Assembly: GCF_016820245.1 (NCBI RefSeq)
Contig: NZ_JAFCAR010000004.1
Location: 682,001 to 746,000 of the forward strand
Direction: 5' to 3'
DNA from: Jannaschia sp. Os4
Lineage (GTDB): Bacteria > Pseudomonadota > Alphaproteobacteria > Rhodobacterales > Rhodobacteraceae
DNA length: 64,000 nt
Position numbers and translations under genes: made by a program
Notes under the pieces: generated by a model
Database searches by the model: none
What the model was told of the DNA's origin: nothing
The model's input: only the letters and a program-made list of their open reading frames with translations
In this document: positions 38,552 through 48,301 of the stretch, one piece after another
Position numbering within the stretch: position 1 is the stretch's first letter
Layout of the letters: every line of letters begins with the position of its first letter

Positions 38552-39166
38552 CTAGATCAGGCGGTGGTAGCGTGCCATCCGGATCGCCTCGGCCGTGGTT
38601 CGGGTGCCCAGGATGTCCCGGGCGTCCCCCAGCCGGCCCTCATGCCCGGCGGGGAGATCTTCGGGTCCCGGAGCCTCCGCCGCCCCGTCCCGCCGCCGCG
38701 CCTCGAGGCGCAGGGCCTCCAGCACGTCGGGGGGGAGGTCGGACAACGGCTCGCCCAGCTCGTGGAGCGCGTGCGTCAGGCGCTCCAGTTCGGCCATCTC
38801 GTCAGTCGTGAACTCGCGGTCCCCGCGCGCCACGCCTGCCATGCTGCGGGACGTGATGTGGCCGCAGGAGGCGACGGCGCCGTAGCGGAGGCCGTGCTTC
38901 GCGGCCTCCTCCAAGACGCCGAACGGGTCGGGGACGCCGATCTCGCTCCACCGGGAGACGCCCTTGTTGGCGACGCCCCACAGGACGAGCGGATCGCGCA
39001 TCCCGTAGGCCCGGTCGAGATAGGTGTCCTTCCACTCCTGCGGATAGGTGCTGCGGACGAAGGCCGGAGCCGCGAACCTGATGTGGAGGCCGACGATGGA
39101 GCCTTCCGGCCCCAAGGCGTCGAGCTCTCGGCAATACTGAACCATCAGGCGGCGTCTCTCGCTCAT
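38552..39166 (-). CDS. luxR: LuxR-type receptor with diverged DNA-binding domain
   Basis: A 204-residue protein whose position and first ~135 residues (PQEWKDTYLDRAYGMRDPLVLWGVANKGVSRWSEIG, then RYGAVASCGHITSRSMAGVARGDREF) match an AHL-binding LuxR domain. Trp, Tyr, Asp and the second Trp of the pocket are in place. The C-terminal part begins like a GerE helix-turn-helix (LPPDVLEALRLEA) and ends like one (ILGTRTTAEAIRMARYHRLI), but the scanning/recognition helices are replaced by a Gly/Pro/Ala-rich stretch. DNA binding may be weak or lost. A GTG at 39184 is an alternative start. Confidence 0.78.
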   Translation of the reverse strand: MSERRRLMVQYCRELDALGPEGSIVGLHIRFAAPAFVRSTYPQEWKDTYLDRAYGMRDPLVLWGVANKGVSRWSEIGVPDPFGVLEEAAKHGLRYGAVASCGHITSRSMAGVARGDREFTTDEMAELERLTHALHELGEPLSDLPPDVLEALRLEARRRDGAAEAPGPEDLPAGHEGRLGDARDILGTRTTAEAIRMARYHRLI

Positions 39167-39304
39167 GGACCGGACCGTGGGCACCCGCCCCGGCTCCGGT
39201 CAATCCCCACTCCACGCGGCCATTGAATGGCCACAATGGTTAACAGGACGTGAACGAACGGGCCTGCCTGCGAAATATCACAAACCCGCGCTCCCGGAAA
39301 CGAA

Positions 39305-39339
39305 AGGCCCCGCCCCCGGACGCGCCGGGAGCGGGGCCT
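39305..39339 (-). terminator. Terminator of the alpha operon (after rplQ)
   Basis: A 9-base stem (AGGCCCCGC at 39305-39313 with GCGGGGCCT at 39331-39339) lies 23 bases after the rplQ stop on the minus strand. It is followed by TTTCGTTTCC in that direction, so it fits a rho-independent terminator for rpsM-rpsK-rpoA-rplQ. Confidence 0.8.
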
Positions 39340-39361
39340 GCCATGTCGTCGCGACCGCGGC

Positions 39362-39784
39362 TCAGGCGTCGAGCGCGGCGTCCTCGGCCTCGAGCCGGGC
39401 GCGGTCGGCGGCGCCCTTGGCGTCCACGTCCCGGTCGACCAGCTCGATGATCGCCATGGGGGCCATGTCGCCGGTGCGGAAGCCTGCCTTCAGGACGCGG
39501 ACGTAGCCGCCTTGCCGGTCCTTGTAGCGCTCGGCCAGCACGTCCATCAGCTTGGCGACGGCGGCGTCGTCGTGCAGCCGCGAGGCCAGCAGGCGGCGCG
39601 CGTGCAGGTCGCCGCGGCGGGCGAGCGTGATCATCTTCTCGACGATCGGGCGCAGTTCCTTGGCCTTGGGCAGGGTCGTCTTGATCTGCTCGTGCACGAT
39701 GAGCGAGCCAGCCATGTTCTTGAACATCGACTTGCGATGCTCGTGGGTCCGGTTGAGGCGGCGGTATCCGCGGGCGTGGCGCAT
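39362..39784 (-). CDS. rplQ: Ribosomal protein L17
   Basis: A 140-residue 50S protein: [29 protein letters not shown] is the standard L17 N-terminus, and the acidic C-terminal tail ([10 protein letters not shown]) is typical of alphaproteobacteria. It is the last gene of the alpha operon. Between it and rpoA lies a REP-like inverted pair. Confidence 0.97.
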   Translation of the reverse strand: MRHARGYRRLNRTHEHRKSMFKNMAGSLIVHEQIKTTLPKAKELRPIVEKMITLARRGDLHARRLLASRLHDDAAVAKLMDVLAERYKDRQGGYVRVLKAGFRTGDMAPMAIIELVDRDVDAKGAADRARLEAEDAALDA

Positions 39785-39937
39785 GGTGTTACTCCGGTTT
39801 TATGCTTTGTCCGGGGACCGGTGCGTGCCGATCCCTCTCCTATTGGGGCGGGATTGCCCAAGTGCCCCCGTCCGGGGGCGCGTTGCCCGGCAGGTGGGTT
39901 CCGGGCGAAGCCCGGGTTCCACCGAGAGGGCGGCGGC

Positions 39938-39991
39938 GATGGGGTAGAACCCCATCCTACAGGTGCGCGTAGGATGGGGTTTCACCCCATC
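39938..39991. repeat. REP-like pair, family A, between rpoA and rplQ
   Basis: Arms 39938-39960 and 39969-39991 are inverted complements with two mismatches and an 8-base centre. Each arm, read from its outer GTAG... orientation, is GTAG followed by a GATGGGGT-ACCCCATC hairpin. The pair begins 3 bases after the rpoA stop. A second copy is at 49001-49055, also inside the ribosomal cluster. Confidence 0.88.
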
Positions 39992-39993
39992 GA

Positions 39994-41010
39994 TCAGAAG
40001 TCGCTGTCGAACTTCTTGGACAGCTCCTCGATGTTCTCCGGCGGCCAGTCGACGATGTCCATCCCGAGGTGCAGGCCCATGCCCGAGAGCACCTCCTTGA
40101 TCTCGTTGAGGGACTTCCGCCCGAAGTTGGGCGTCCGCAGCATCTCGGCCTCGGTCTTCTGGATGAGGTCGCCGATGTAGACGATATTGTCGTTCTTCAG
40201 GCAGTTGGCCGACCGCACCGACAGCTCCAGCTCGTCCACCTTCTTCAGCAGCAGCGGGTTGAACTCGAGGTCGTCGGCGTCCGAGCCGGACCCGGCGCTC
40301 TCGGGCTCCTCGAAGTTGACGAAGATCTGCAGCTGGTCCTGCAGGATGCGGGCCGCGTAGGCGACCGCGTCGTCGGGGGCGAGGCTGCCGTCCGTCTCCA
40401 GCTTCAGCGTCAGCTTGTCGTAGTCCAGCACCTGCCCCTCGCGGGTCGGCTGCACCTCGTAGGAGACCTTCTTGACCGGCGAGTAGATCGCGTCGATCGG
40501 GATCAGGCCGATGGGCGCGTCCTCGGGCTTGTTGCGGTCGGCGGGGACGTAGCCCTTACCGGTGTTGACCGTCAGCTCCATGTAGAGGTCCGCCCCGTCG
40601 TCGAGGTGGCAGATCACGTGGTCGCGGTTGAGCACCTCGATGCCCGCCGACTCCGAGATGTCGCCGGCGGTGACGACCATCGGCCCCTTGGCGGAGATGG
40701 TCAGGCGCTTGGGCCCCTCCACTTCCATCCGCAGGGACACGCCCTTCAGGTTCAGCACGATGTCGGTCACGTCCTCGCGGACGCCGGACACCGAGGAGAA
40801 CTCGTGCAGGACGTTGTCGATCTGGACGCTGGTGATCGCGGCGCCTTGGAGCGACGAGAGCAGCACGCGGCGCAGCGCGTTGCCGAGCGTCAGGCCGAAG
40901 CCCCGCTCCAGCGGCTCGGCCACGACGGTGGCCTGACGGGCGGGGTTGGTCCCCGGGCGGGTCTCAAGCTGTCCCGGCTTGATCAGTTCCTGCCAGTTCT
41001 TGTGGATCAT
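39994..41010 (-). CDS. rpoA: RNA polymerase alpha subunit
   Basis: A 338-residue alpha subunit. The N-terminal assembly domain shows [36 protein letters not shown]; the C-terminal DNA- and activator-binding domain begins near residue 255 ([45 protein letters not shown]), joined by an acidic linker. It sits in the standard place between rpsK and rplQ. Confidence 0.98.
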   Translation of the reverse strand: MIHKNWQELIKPGQLETRPGTNPARQATVVAEPLERGFGLTLGNALRRVLLSSLQGAAITSVQIDNVLHEFSSVSGVREDVTDIVLNLKGVSLRMEVEGPKRLTISAKGPMVVTAGDISESAGIEVLNRDHVICHLDDGADLYMELTVNTGKGYVPADRNKPEDAPIGLIPIDAIYSPVKKVSYEVQPTREGQVLDYDKLTLKLETDGSLAPDDAVAYAARILQDQLQIFVNFEEPESAGSGSDADDLEFNPLLLKKVDELELSVRSANCLKNDNIVYIGDLIQKTEAEMLRTPNFGRKSLNEIKEVLSGMGLHLGMDIVDWPPENIEELSKKFDSDF

Positions 41011-41137
41011 GCCCTATCCCTCCATCCTTGTGCGTCCCGGGGCGGCGTGGGCGCACGCTCGAGGTTTATCGTTGGCGGTCGTCTCAATGCGGAGGGGGGC
41101 CGCGATCGGCCCCCGTCCGGAATTCCCTGCGAGCGGG

Positions 41138-41533
41138 TCAGACCCGACGGCGCTTCGGCGGGCGGGTGCCGTTGTGCGCGATCGGCGTCACGTCGCGGAT
41201 CGAGGTGATCTGCAGGCCCAGCGCGGCGAGCGCGCGCAGCGCGGACTCGCGGCCCGAGCCGGGACCCTGCACCTCGACCTCGAGAGACTTCATCCCGTGC
41301 TCCTGCGCCTTCTTGCCCGCGTCGTCGGCGGCCATCTGGGCGGCGTAGGGCGTCGACTTGCGCGAGCCCTTGAAGCCCATCGTGCCAGCGGACGACCACG
41401 AGATCGCGTTGCCCTGCACGTCGGAGATCAGGATCTTGGTGTTGTTGAACGACGAGTTCACATGCGCGACGCCGGTCGCGATGTTCTTGCGTTCCTTGCG
41501 CTTGCCAGCGCCACGGCGGGTATCGCGTGCCAT
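41138..41533 (-). CDS. rpsK: Ribosomal protein S11
   Basis: A 131-residue 30S protein; [25 protein letters not shown] and the C-terminal [18 protein letters not shown] are standard S11. It lies 11 bases after rpsM and upstream of rpoA, separated from rpoA by 127 bases. Confidence 0.98.
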   Translation of the reverse strand: MARDTRRGAGKRKERKNIATGVAHVNSSFNNTKILISDVQGNAISWSSAGTMGFKGSRKSTPYAAQMAADDAGKKAQEHGMKSLEVEVQGPGSGRESALRALAALGLQITSIRDVTPIAHNGTRPPKRRRV

Positions 41534-41544
41534 CTATCCTGCCC

Positions 41545-41913
41545 TCACTTCTTCTTGCCGGCGATAGGCTTCGCGGGGCCCTTGCGCGTGCGTGCGTTGG
41601 TGTGGGTGCGCTGGCCGCGCACCGGCAGGTTGCGGCGATGACGCAGGCCGCGGTAGCAGCCGAGGTCCATCAAGCGCTTCACGTTCATCTGCGTGTCGCG
41701 GCGCAGGTCGCCCTCGACGGTGAAGTTGGCGTCGATGTGCTCGCGGATCTGCAGCACCTCGGCGTCCGACAGCTCGTTGACGCGGCGGGTCGGGTCGATG
41801 CCCACGGCCTCGACGATCTGGTCGGCGGAGGAGCGGCCGATGCCCGTGATGTAGGTCAGGGCGATCGGAACCCGCTTGGCGGTGGGGATGTTGACCCCGG
41901 CGATACGTGCCAA
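41545..41913 (-). CDS. rpsM: Ribosomal protein S13
   Basis: A 122-residue 30S protein with the [27 protein letters not shown]-terminus and [15 protein letters not shown] near the end. First gene of the alpha operon, 180 bases downstream of adk. A T-rich patch (41955-41962) and a terminator for adk lie in that gap, so a separate promoter is likely there. Confidence 0.98.
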   Translation of the reverse strand: MARIAGVNIPTAKRVPIALTYITGIGRSSADQIVEAVGIDPTRRVNELSDAEVLQIREHIDANFTVEGDLRRDTQMNVKRLMDLGCYRGLRHRRNLPVRGQRTHTNARTRKGPAKPIAGKKK

Positions 41914-42014
41914 ATGACGTTCCTTCGTTCGGTTGCGGACCCGTAGCGCCAGGTCCTTTTTTCACAACGCGGGCCGGTCCATCCAAGCTCGGGCGGAACA
42001 GGCGCAAAGCGAAA

Positions 42015-42036
42015 CCGGGAACCCGAAGATTCCCGG
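42015..42036 (-). terminator. Terminator after adk
   Basis: Stem CCGGGAA (42015-42021) with TTCCCGG (42030-42036) and an 8-base loop, followed on the minus strand by TTTCGCTTTG. It would end the secY-adk transcript before rpsM. A second G/C hairpin (CCCGCGC/GCGCGGG near 42065-42083) lies just upstream. Confidence 0.65.
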
Positions 42037-42093
42037 CGAGGGCTGCCACCTATGATGGGCCTTCCCGCGCGTCAAGCGCGGGCGCGCGTCCTG

Positions 42094-42702
42094 TCAAGCA
42101 TTTTCTCGCGCGGGCGTCCGGACGCCGTCCAGCACCGCCGCGATCTCGTCCTCGACCGCGTCCATCGGGCCCAGCCCGTCCACCTTCGTGAGCGCGCCCT
42201 TCGCATGGTAGTACCCGATCAGCGGCGAGGTCTTCTTGTAGTACTCCAGCAGCCGGACCTTCAGGCTCTCGGCGTTGTCGTCGGCGCGCACGGGCTGGCC
42301 CGCCGCCGCCGCCTCGGCCGCCCGGCCCACGATCCGGTCCACGAGCACGTCGTCCACGACCTCCAGCTCGATCACCGCGTCCAGCGCCTGCCCCTTGCGC
42401 GCCAGCAGCTCGCCCAAGGCGTCGGCCTGCGCCAGCGTCCGCGGGAAGCCGTCGAAGATGAAGCCGCCATGCCCCGTGCGGGTGTCGAGCTGCTCCTCGA
42501 TCAGCCCGATGACGATCTCGTCGGTCACGAGCTGGCCCGCGTCCATCACGGCCGCGACCCGGTTGCCCATCTCCGTCCCGGAGGTCCGCGCGGCGCGCAG
42601 CATGTCCCCGGTCGAGAGCTGGACCATGCCGCGCGTCTCGACGAGGCGGCCCGCCTGCGTCCCCTTGCCCGCGCCCGGCGGCCCCAACAGGATGATGTTC
42701 AT
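42094..42702 (-). CDS. adk: Adenylate kinase
   Basis: A 202-residue nucleotide kinase: P-loop [16 protein letters not shown]-binding [21 protein letters not shown] and DRIVGRA. The lid is the short form without the zinc-binding cysteines ([21 protein letters not shown] in its place). It interconverts ATP + AMP and 2 ADP. The start at 42702 was chosen at MNIILLG. It is in its usual place after secY. Confidence 0.97.
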   Translation of the reverse strand: MNIILLGPPGAGKGTQAGRLVETRGMVQLSTGDMLRAARTSGTEMGNRVAAVMDAGQLVTDEIVIGLIEEQLDTRTGHGGFIFDGFPRTLAQADALGELLARKGQALDAVIELEVVDDVLVDRIVGRAAEAAAAGQPVRADDNAESLKVRLLEYYKKTSPLIGYYHAKGALTKVDGLGPMDAVEDEIAAVLDGVRTPARENA

Positions 42703-42749
42703 GGCGGTCCCTCCCCGACCCTTCGACCCGACCGTGCGGGCGCGCCGCC

Positions 42750-44120
<1,371 letters not shown>

Positions 44121-44144
44121 GATGTGCTTCCCTCTACGCACGAA

Positions 44145-44171
44145 CGCCGCCCCGTAGGGTGCGGGGCGGCG
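44145..44171 (-). promoter_or_regulatory. G/C hairpin between rplO and secY
   Basis: A 9-base perfect stem (CGCCGCCCC 44145-44153 with GGGGCGGCG 44163-44171), loop 9. It sits 48 bases after rplO and 25 bases before secY. The following minus-strand sequence has few T residues, so it is more likely a processing or attenuating structure than a full terminator. Confidence 0.55.
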
Positions 44172-44218
44172 TCGCTGTCGTCAGGTGATGTAGGCGGCGC
44201 CGTCGGGCGCCACAACCG

Positions 44219-44701
44219 TCAGGCGGACGCCGCGTCTTCCGACTTGGGCGTCTGGGTCACGGTCAGCGAGCCGCCGGCCTTCTCGACCGCCTCGACCGCG
44301 CCCTTGGACGCGCCGGTGACGGTGAGCGTGACCTTCGAGGTGATCTCGCCCTTGCCCAGCACGCGGACGCCGTCGAGCCTGCGGCGCACGAGGCCCGAGT
44401 CGACCAGCTCCGTCTCGGTGATCTCGGTGCCCAGCTTGCCCGCGTCGATGAACTTCTGGATCAGGCCGAGGTTCACGACGGCGTAGGACTTGCGGTTCGG
44501 CTTGGTGAAGCCGCGCTTGGGCAGACGCTGGTAGATCGGCATCTGGCCGCCCTCGTAGCCCTTGATGGCCACGCCCGAGCGGGACTTCTGCCCCTTGATG
44601 CCGCGCCCGCCGGTCTTGCCGAGGCCGGAGCCGGGGCCGCGGCCCACGCGCTTGGGCTTGTGGGTGGCGCCGGGGTTGTCCCGGAGTTCGTTGAGTTTCA
44701 T
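44219..44701 (-). CDS. rplO: Ribosomal protein L15
   Basis: A 160-residue 50S protein: [43 protein letters not shown] is standard L15. Start chosen at 44701; the upstream frame is non-coding. In the usual operon it directly follows rpmD, but here 3.4 kb of plus-strand genes separate them, so it needs its own promoter, presumably in 44702-44855. Confidence 0.97.
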   Translation of the reverse strand: MKLNELRDNPGATHKPKRVGRGPGSGLGKTGGRGIKGQKSRSGVAIKGYEGGQMPIYQRLPKRGFTKPNRKSYAVVNLGLIQKFIDAGKLGTEITETELVDSGLVRRRLDGVRVLGKGEITSKVTLTVTGASKGAVEAVEKAGGSLTVTQTPKSEDAASA

Positions 44702-44855
44702 GTCGCTTCTCCTTTCCGGACGCGGCCCCCGAAGCGAGGTGGGGCCGGACGCGGTTTCGTGGGTGTCCGATGCGGACCGGCGGGCGATAGCGCCCCGCCG
44801 CGGGGGGTTCAAGGGCGCACTCGCCGGATCGCCGCGCCCGCGCTACCCTCCACCC

Positions 44856-45542
44856 ATGCTCCGCGCCGCCCTCGCCCTCTCGCTCGGCCTCGCCGCCCCG
44901 GCGCAGGCGTGCCTGCACGACGCGATGGTGGTGATGGACGCCTCCGCCTCGATGGAGCGGCTGGTCTACGGCACCGACGTCACCCGGATGGAGGACGGGC
45001 GCGCCGCGATGCGCCGCGCCCTGCCCCGCCTGACCGAGACGCGCCGCATCGGCCTCGTGACCTACGGCCCCGGCGGCAGCCAGTCCTGCGACAGCGTCGC
45101 GCTGCGCGTCCCGCCCACCACGGACCCGGCCCCCCTCCTCGCCGTGATCGCCGAGACGGAGCCCGGTGGCTCCACCCCGCTCGTCTCCGCGGTCCAGCAC
45201 GCGGCCGAGGCGCTGCGCTACCGGACCGAGGCCGCGACGATCGTGCTGGTGACGGACGGCAACGACACCTGCGGCGGCACGCCCTGCGCGGCGGGGACGC
45301 GGCTCGCGGCGGAGGGGGCGGACCTGACGGTGCACGTGATCGGCTTCCACTACGCGCGCCACCTGTCCTTCATCGACCGCTCCAGCAACGGCATCTCCTA
45401 CGACAGCGTCGCGCGCTGCCTCGCGGTGCGGACCGGCGGGCAGTACGTCACCGCGCGGGACGCGGACGGGCTTGTGGACGCGCTGTCGCGGACGTTGGGC
45501 TGCGTCCTCGGCGGACGGGCCCGGACGGGGCCGGTCGGGTGA
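44856..45542 (+). CDS. Exported von Willebrand factor A domain protein (copy 1)
   Basis: A 228-residue protein. Signal peptide at residues 1-18 (cleavage after AQA, leaving Cys at the mature N-terminus). One vWA domain fills the rest: MIDAS motif MDASASM (Asp-x-Ser-x-Ser), the middle Thr in GGSTPLVSA and Asp in VLVTDGNDTCGGTPC. Six or more cysteines (for example SCDS, TCGGTPC, RCLAV, LGCV) suggest disulphides in the periplasm. vWA domains bind metal and protein partners; no target is known. Its stop overlaps the start of copy 2. Confidence 0.85.
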   Translation: MLRAALALSLGLAAPAQACLHDAMVVMDASASMERLVYGTDVTRMEDGRAAMRRALPRLTETRRIGLVTYGPGGSQSCDSVALRVPPTTDPAPLLAVIAETEPGGSTPLVSAVQHAAEALRYRTEAATIVLVTDGNDTCGGTPCAAGTRLAAEGADLTVHVIGFHYARHLSFIDRSSNGISYDSVARCLAVRTGGQYVTARDADGLVDALSRTLGCVLGGRARTGPVG

Positions 45543-46231
45543 GGGCCGCGCTGCTGGCCCTGCTGGCCACCCCCGCGATGCCCTGCACCCACGACGCGAT
45601 GCTCGTGCTGGACGGATCGGGCAGCATGGCGGAGATCGGCTACGACACCGGCGCGGCCACGCGGATCGAGGACGCCCGCGCCGCGCTCCGCCGCGCCATG
45701 CCGCAGGTCGAGCCGTTCCGCCGCATCGGCCTCATCGCCTACGGGCCGGGCGGCGCGGGGTCGTGCGACGGCATCACGCTGCACTTCCCGCCGGTGGAGG
45801 CCAGCGCCGCCCCGGCCATCGCCGCCGCCGAGGGGCTGGACCCCGGCGGCCTCACGCCCCTCTCGCGCTCCGTCGAGCGCGCCGCAGCGCTGCTCTCCCA
45901 CCGGACCGAGCCCGCCACGGTCGTCCTCGTCACCGATGGCAACGAGACCTGCGGCGGCACGCCCTGCGCCCTCGGCGCCCGGCTGGCCGCCGAGGCGGCG
46001 GACCTGACGATTCACGTGATCGGCTTCAAGGCCACGCGCGACTTCTTCTCGTGGGACAACCCCGACCAGCAGATTTACGCGGGCGACACCGTCGCCAAGT
46101 GTCTGAGCGACCGCACCGGCGGCCTCTTCGTCGACGCCGACACGGTGGACGAGCTAGTGGCCGCGCTCAACGCGACGCTGGGCTGCGTCATCGGGGCCAT
46201 CCCGCTTCCCCTCGGGCGCGGGATGGGGTGA
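45539..46231 (+). CDS. Exported von Willebrand factor A domain protein (copy 2)
   Basis: A 230-residue paralogue of the preceding protein, starting at a GTG in a 4-base overlap. The signal peptide is short (about 15 residues, ending ATPAMPC). MIDAS motif is LDGSGSM; GGLTPLSRS and VLVTDGNETCGGTPC follow as in copy 1, and both end in a TLGCVxG segment. The two are clearly a tandem duplication (same length, same cysteine spacing), placed inside the interrupted ribosomal cluster. Start codon GTG at 45539 was chosen for the overlap; no good alternative exists. Confidence 0.85.
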   Translation: MRAALLALLATPAMPCTHDAMLVLDGSGSMAEIGYDTGAATRIEDARAALRRAMPQVEPFRRIGLIAYGPGGAGSCDGITLHFPPVEASAAPAIAAAEGLDPGGLTPLSRSVERAAALLSHRTEPATVVLVTDGNETCGGTPCALGARLAAEAADLTIHVIGFKATRDFFSWDNPDQQIYAGDTVAKCLSDRTGGLFVDADTVDELVAALNATLGCVIGAIPLPLGRGMG

Positions 46232-46240
46232 AACGGCGCC

Positions 46241-47182
46241 ATGTCGATCCTCACCGTCACCGTGAACCCCGCGCTGGACCTCTCGACCGAGGCGCCCGCC
46301 GTCGTCCCCGACCGCAAGCTGCGCTGCTCGGAGCCCTTGGTCCATCCGGGCGGGGGCGGCGTGAACGTCTCCCGCGCGATCCACAACCTCGGCGGACGCT
46401 CCCGCGCGCTGCTCGCCTTCGGCGGTCCGACGGGCCAAGCGCTGGTCGACCTGATCCGCGCCGAGGGCCTCACCCCCGAGCCCTTGGGCGTCGCCCATCC
46501 CACGCGCCAGTCCGTCTCCGTGCGCGACGCCGCGACGGGGCTGCAATACCGCTTCATGCTGCCCGGCCCGCCGTGGTCCGACCTCGACGCCGACGCCGCG
46601 CGGGCGGCGCTGCTGGCGGCGGTGAAGCCCGGCGCATTGGTGATCCCCTCGGGCTCGTTGCCGCCGGGGCTGGGGGTGGAGTTCTTCCTCGACCTCGTCC
46701 CGCTCATCGCCGCCAAGGGCGGGCGCATGATCCTCGACACCTCTGGCGACGCGCTGATCCAGGCCGCCCGGGCCAAGGCCGGGCTGCACGTCCTGCGGAT
46801 GGACACGGTGGAGGCCGAGGAGCTCTGCGGGCGCCACCTCACGAGCGTCGAGGAGATCGCCGAGGTGACGAGCGACATCCGGAACGCGGGCGCGGCCGAG
46901 ATCGTGATGGTCGCCGCCGGCGCCGACGGCAACGTCATCGATACGGGCGATTGGCGCGGCCTCTGCCGCCCGCCGGTGGTGGTGGCGCATTCTAAGATCG
47001 GCGCGGGCGACTCGTTCGTCGGCGCCTTCGCGATGGCCCTGGCCCGCGGCGACGATCCGGTCACGGCCTGCGCGTGGGGCACGGCGGCGGCGGCGAGCGC
47101 GGTGCGCGAGGTGGGGACGCGGCTTTGTCAGAAGGCGGACACGGAGCGGTTCTTCGGGCAGGTGACGCGGACGGCGTTGTAG
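46241..47182 (+). CDS. PfkB-family sugar kinase (1-phosphofructokinase type)
   Basis: A 313-residue ribokinase-fold enzyme: VTVNPALDLS at the N-terminus, VHPGGGGVNVSRAIHNLGG (substrate binding), and the ATP/anion-hole motif AHSKIGAGDSFVGAFA near residue 250 with the catalytic Asp. The wording fits the 1-phosphofructokinase/tagatose-6-phosphate kinase/Pfk-2 group, which phosphorylates hexose phosphates. No PTS genes lie nearby, so a Pfk-2-like glycolytic role or another hexose phosphate is possible. It begins 9 bases after the vWA pair. Confidence 0.88.
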   Translation: MSILTVTVNPALDLSTEAPAVVPDRKLRCSEPLVHPGGGGVNVSRAIHNLGGRSRALLAFGGPTGQALVDLIRAEGLTPEPLGVAHPTRQSVSVRDAATGLQYRFMLPGPPWSDLDADAARAALLAAVKPGALVIPSGSLPPGLGVEFFLDLVPLIAAKGGRMILDTSGDALIQAARAKAGLHVLRMDTVEAEELCGRHLTSVEEIAEVTSDIRNAGAAEIVMVAAGADGNVIDTGDWRGLCRPPVVVAHSKIGAGDSFVGAFAMALARGDDPVTACAWGTAAAASAVREVGTRLCQKADTERFFGQVTRTAL

Positions 47183-47226
47183 GAACATCGCCACCCGGCG
47201 CCGGTTGGCTCGTATAGGAGGAGCCA

Positions 47227-48036
47227 ATGATCAGATCCATCGCCTTGGCCACGCTCGCGGCCGCCCCCGCGTTCGCGGACGTCGCGGCCGACCGTGCGGG
47301 CACCACCGACTTCCACGACCCGTCGATAGCTCACGATCCCGCCGACGGCGTCGTGCGCCTCTACGGCGCGGGTGGGCCGCACACCGCGTTCCGAAAGGTC
47401 GCGGACGTCTGGACCGAGCGGACGGGCACGGAGGTCGAGGTCGTCGCCGGCCCCGAAAGCGACTGGACCGGCGAAGCGCAGGCGCAGGCCGACATCCTGT
47501 GGGGCACGTCCGAGCAGTCCATGACCGCCTTCCTGCTGACCTACACGGCCTTCGACCCGGCGGAGGTCGAGCCGATCTACCTGCGCCCCACCGTGATCGC
47601 GGTCGCCGCCGGGAACCCGCTGGGCATCGAAGGCTTCGACGACCTCCTCGCGGACGGCGTGCGCGTCGTCGTCACCGAGGGCGCCGGCGTCTACAACACC
47701 TCCGGCACCGGCACGTGGGAGGACGTGGCCGGCCGCCTCGGGCGGCTCGACGATGTGGCAGGCCTGCGCGCGAACATCGTGGCCTACGCGCTCGGGTCCG
47801 GCGCGTCCTACGGCGTGATCTCGGGCGGGGACGCGGATGCGTGGATCACGTGGCCGAACTGGCCGCTCACGAAGGACGACATCGAGATGGTCGAACTGGC
47901 CCCCGACCGGGTGATCCACCGCGACGTCAACGTCGTCCTGTCGCCCGAGGCCGACGCGGAGGCCCAGACGTTCCTCGACTTCCTCGTCACCGACGAGGCG
48001 CACGCGATCATGGCGACGGAGGGCTGGGTGCGCTGA
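47227..48036 (+). CDS. AcfC-like periplasmic binding protein
   Basis: A 269-residue exported protein with a short signal peptide (cleavage after AFA) and a strong ribosome binding site (AGGAGGAG) 6 bases before the ATG. LYGAGGPHTAFRKVADVW, ADILWGTSEQSMTAFLLTY, GAGVYNTSGTGTWEDVAGRLG and ITWPNWPL match the accessory colonization factor AcfC group, a type-2 binding-protein fold related to sulphate/molybdate binding proteins. No ABC permease is adjacent. The ligand is unknown. A hairpin at 48044-48071 follows. Confidence 0.82.
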   Translation: MIRSIALATLAAAPAFADVAADRAGTTDFHDPSIAHDPADGVVRLYGAGGPHTAFRKVADVWTERTGTEVEVVAGPESDWTGEAQAQADILWGTSEQSMTAFLLTYTAFDPAEVEPIYLRPTVIAVAAGNPLGIEGFDDLLADGVRVVVTEGAGVYNTSGTGTWEDVAGRLGRLDDVAGLRANIVAYALGSGASYGVISGGDADAWITWPNWPLTKDDIEMVELAPDRVIHRDVNVVLSPEADAEAQTFLDFLVTDEAHAIMATEGWVR

Positions 48037-48043
48037 ACGACTA

Positions 48044-48071
48044 ACGCCCCGACCGCTTCCGGCCGGGGCGT
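48044..48071. terminator. Hairpin between acfC-like gene and rpmD
   Basis: ACGCCCCG (48044-48051) pairs with CGGGGCGT (48064-48071). It lies between two converging genes and could serve both strands. Neither side has a long T run, so its efficiency is uncertain. Confidence 0.55.
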
Positions 48072-48082
48072 CTCGAGAACCC

Positions 48083-48105
48083 GTAGGGTGGGCGAGAGCC
48101 CACGC
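48083..48105. repeat. Single REP-like unit, family B
   Basis: One 23-base unit identical to the arms at 8871 and 16746 except for one base (GAGA loop in place of GAAA): GTAG head, then GTGGGC-GAGA-GCCCAC. It lies 8 bases after the rpmD stop (in the direction of that gene). Confidence 0.8.
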
Positions 48106-48112
48106 GGAGCCG

Positions 48113-48298
48113 TCAGCCCCGCTCCTCCACGATCTCCACCAGATGCGGGATCTTGTTGATCATGCCGCGCACGGAGGGGGTGTCCTCCAGCTCGCGGGTC
48201 TTGTGCATCTTGTTCAGGCCCAGCCCGATCAGCGTGGCGCGCTGCTCGGCGGGGCGGCGGATGGGCGAGCCCACCTGCTTGACGACGATCGTAGCCAT
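48113..48298 (-). CDS. rpmD: Ribosomal protein L30
   Basis: A 61-residue 50S protein ([31 protein letters not shown]). It lies 3 bases after rpsE. Its usual neighbour rplO is displaced 3.4 kb downstream. Confidence 0.97.
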   Translation of the reverse strand: MATIVVKQVGSPIRRPAEQRATLIGLGLNKMHKTRELEDTPSVRGMINKIPHLVEIVEERG

Positions 48299-48301
48299 GG
48301 A

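Noticed and set aside
41955-41962. T-run between rpsM and adk as a terminator for a plus-strand gene
   Set aside because: No plus-strand gene ends there and no stable stem precedes the run on that strand.
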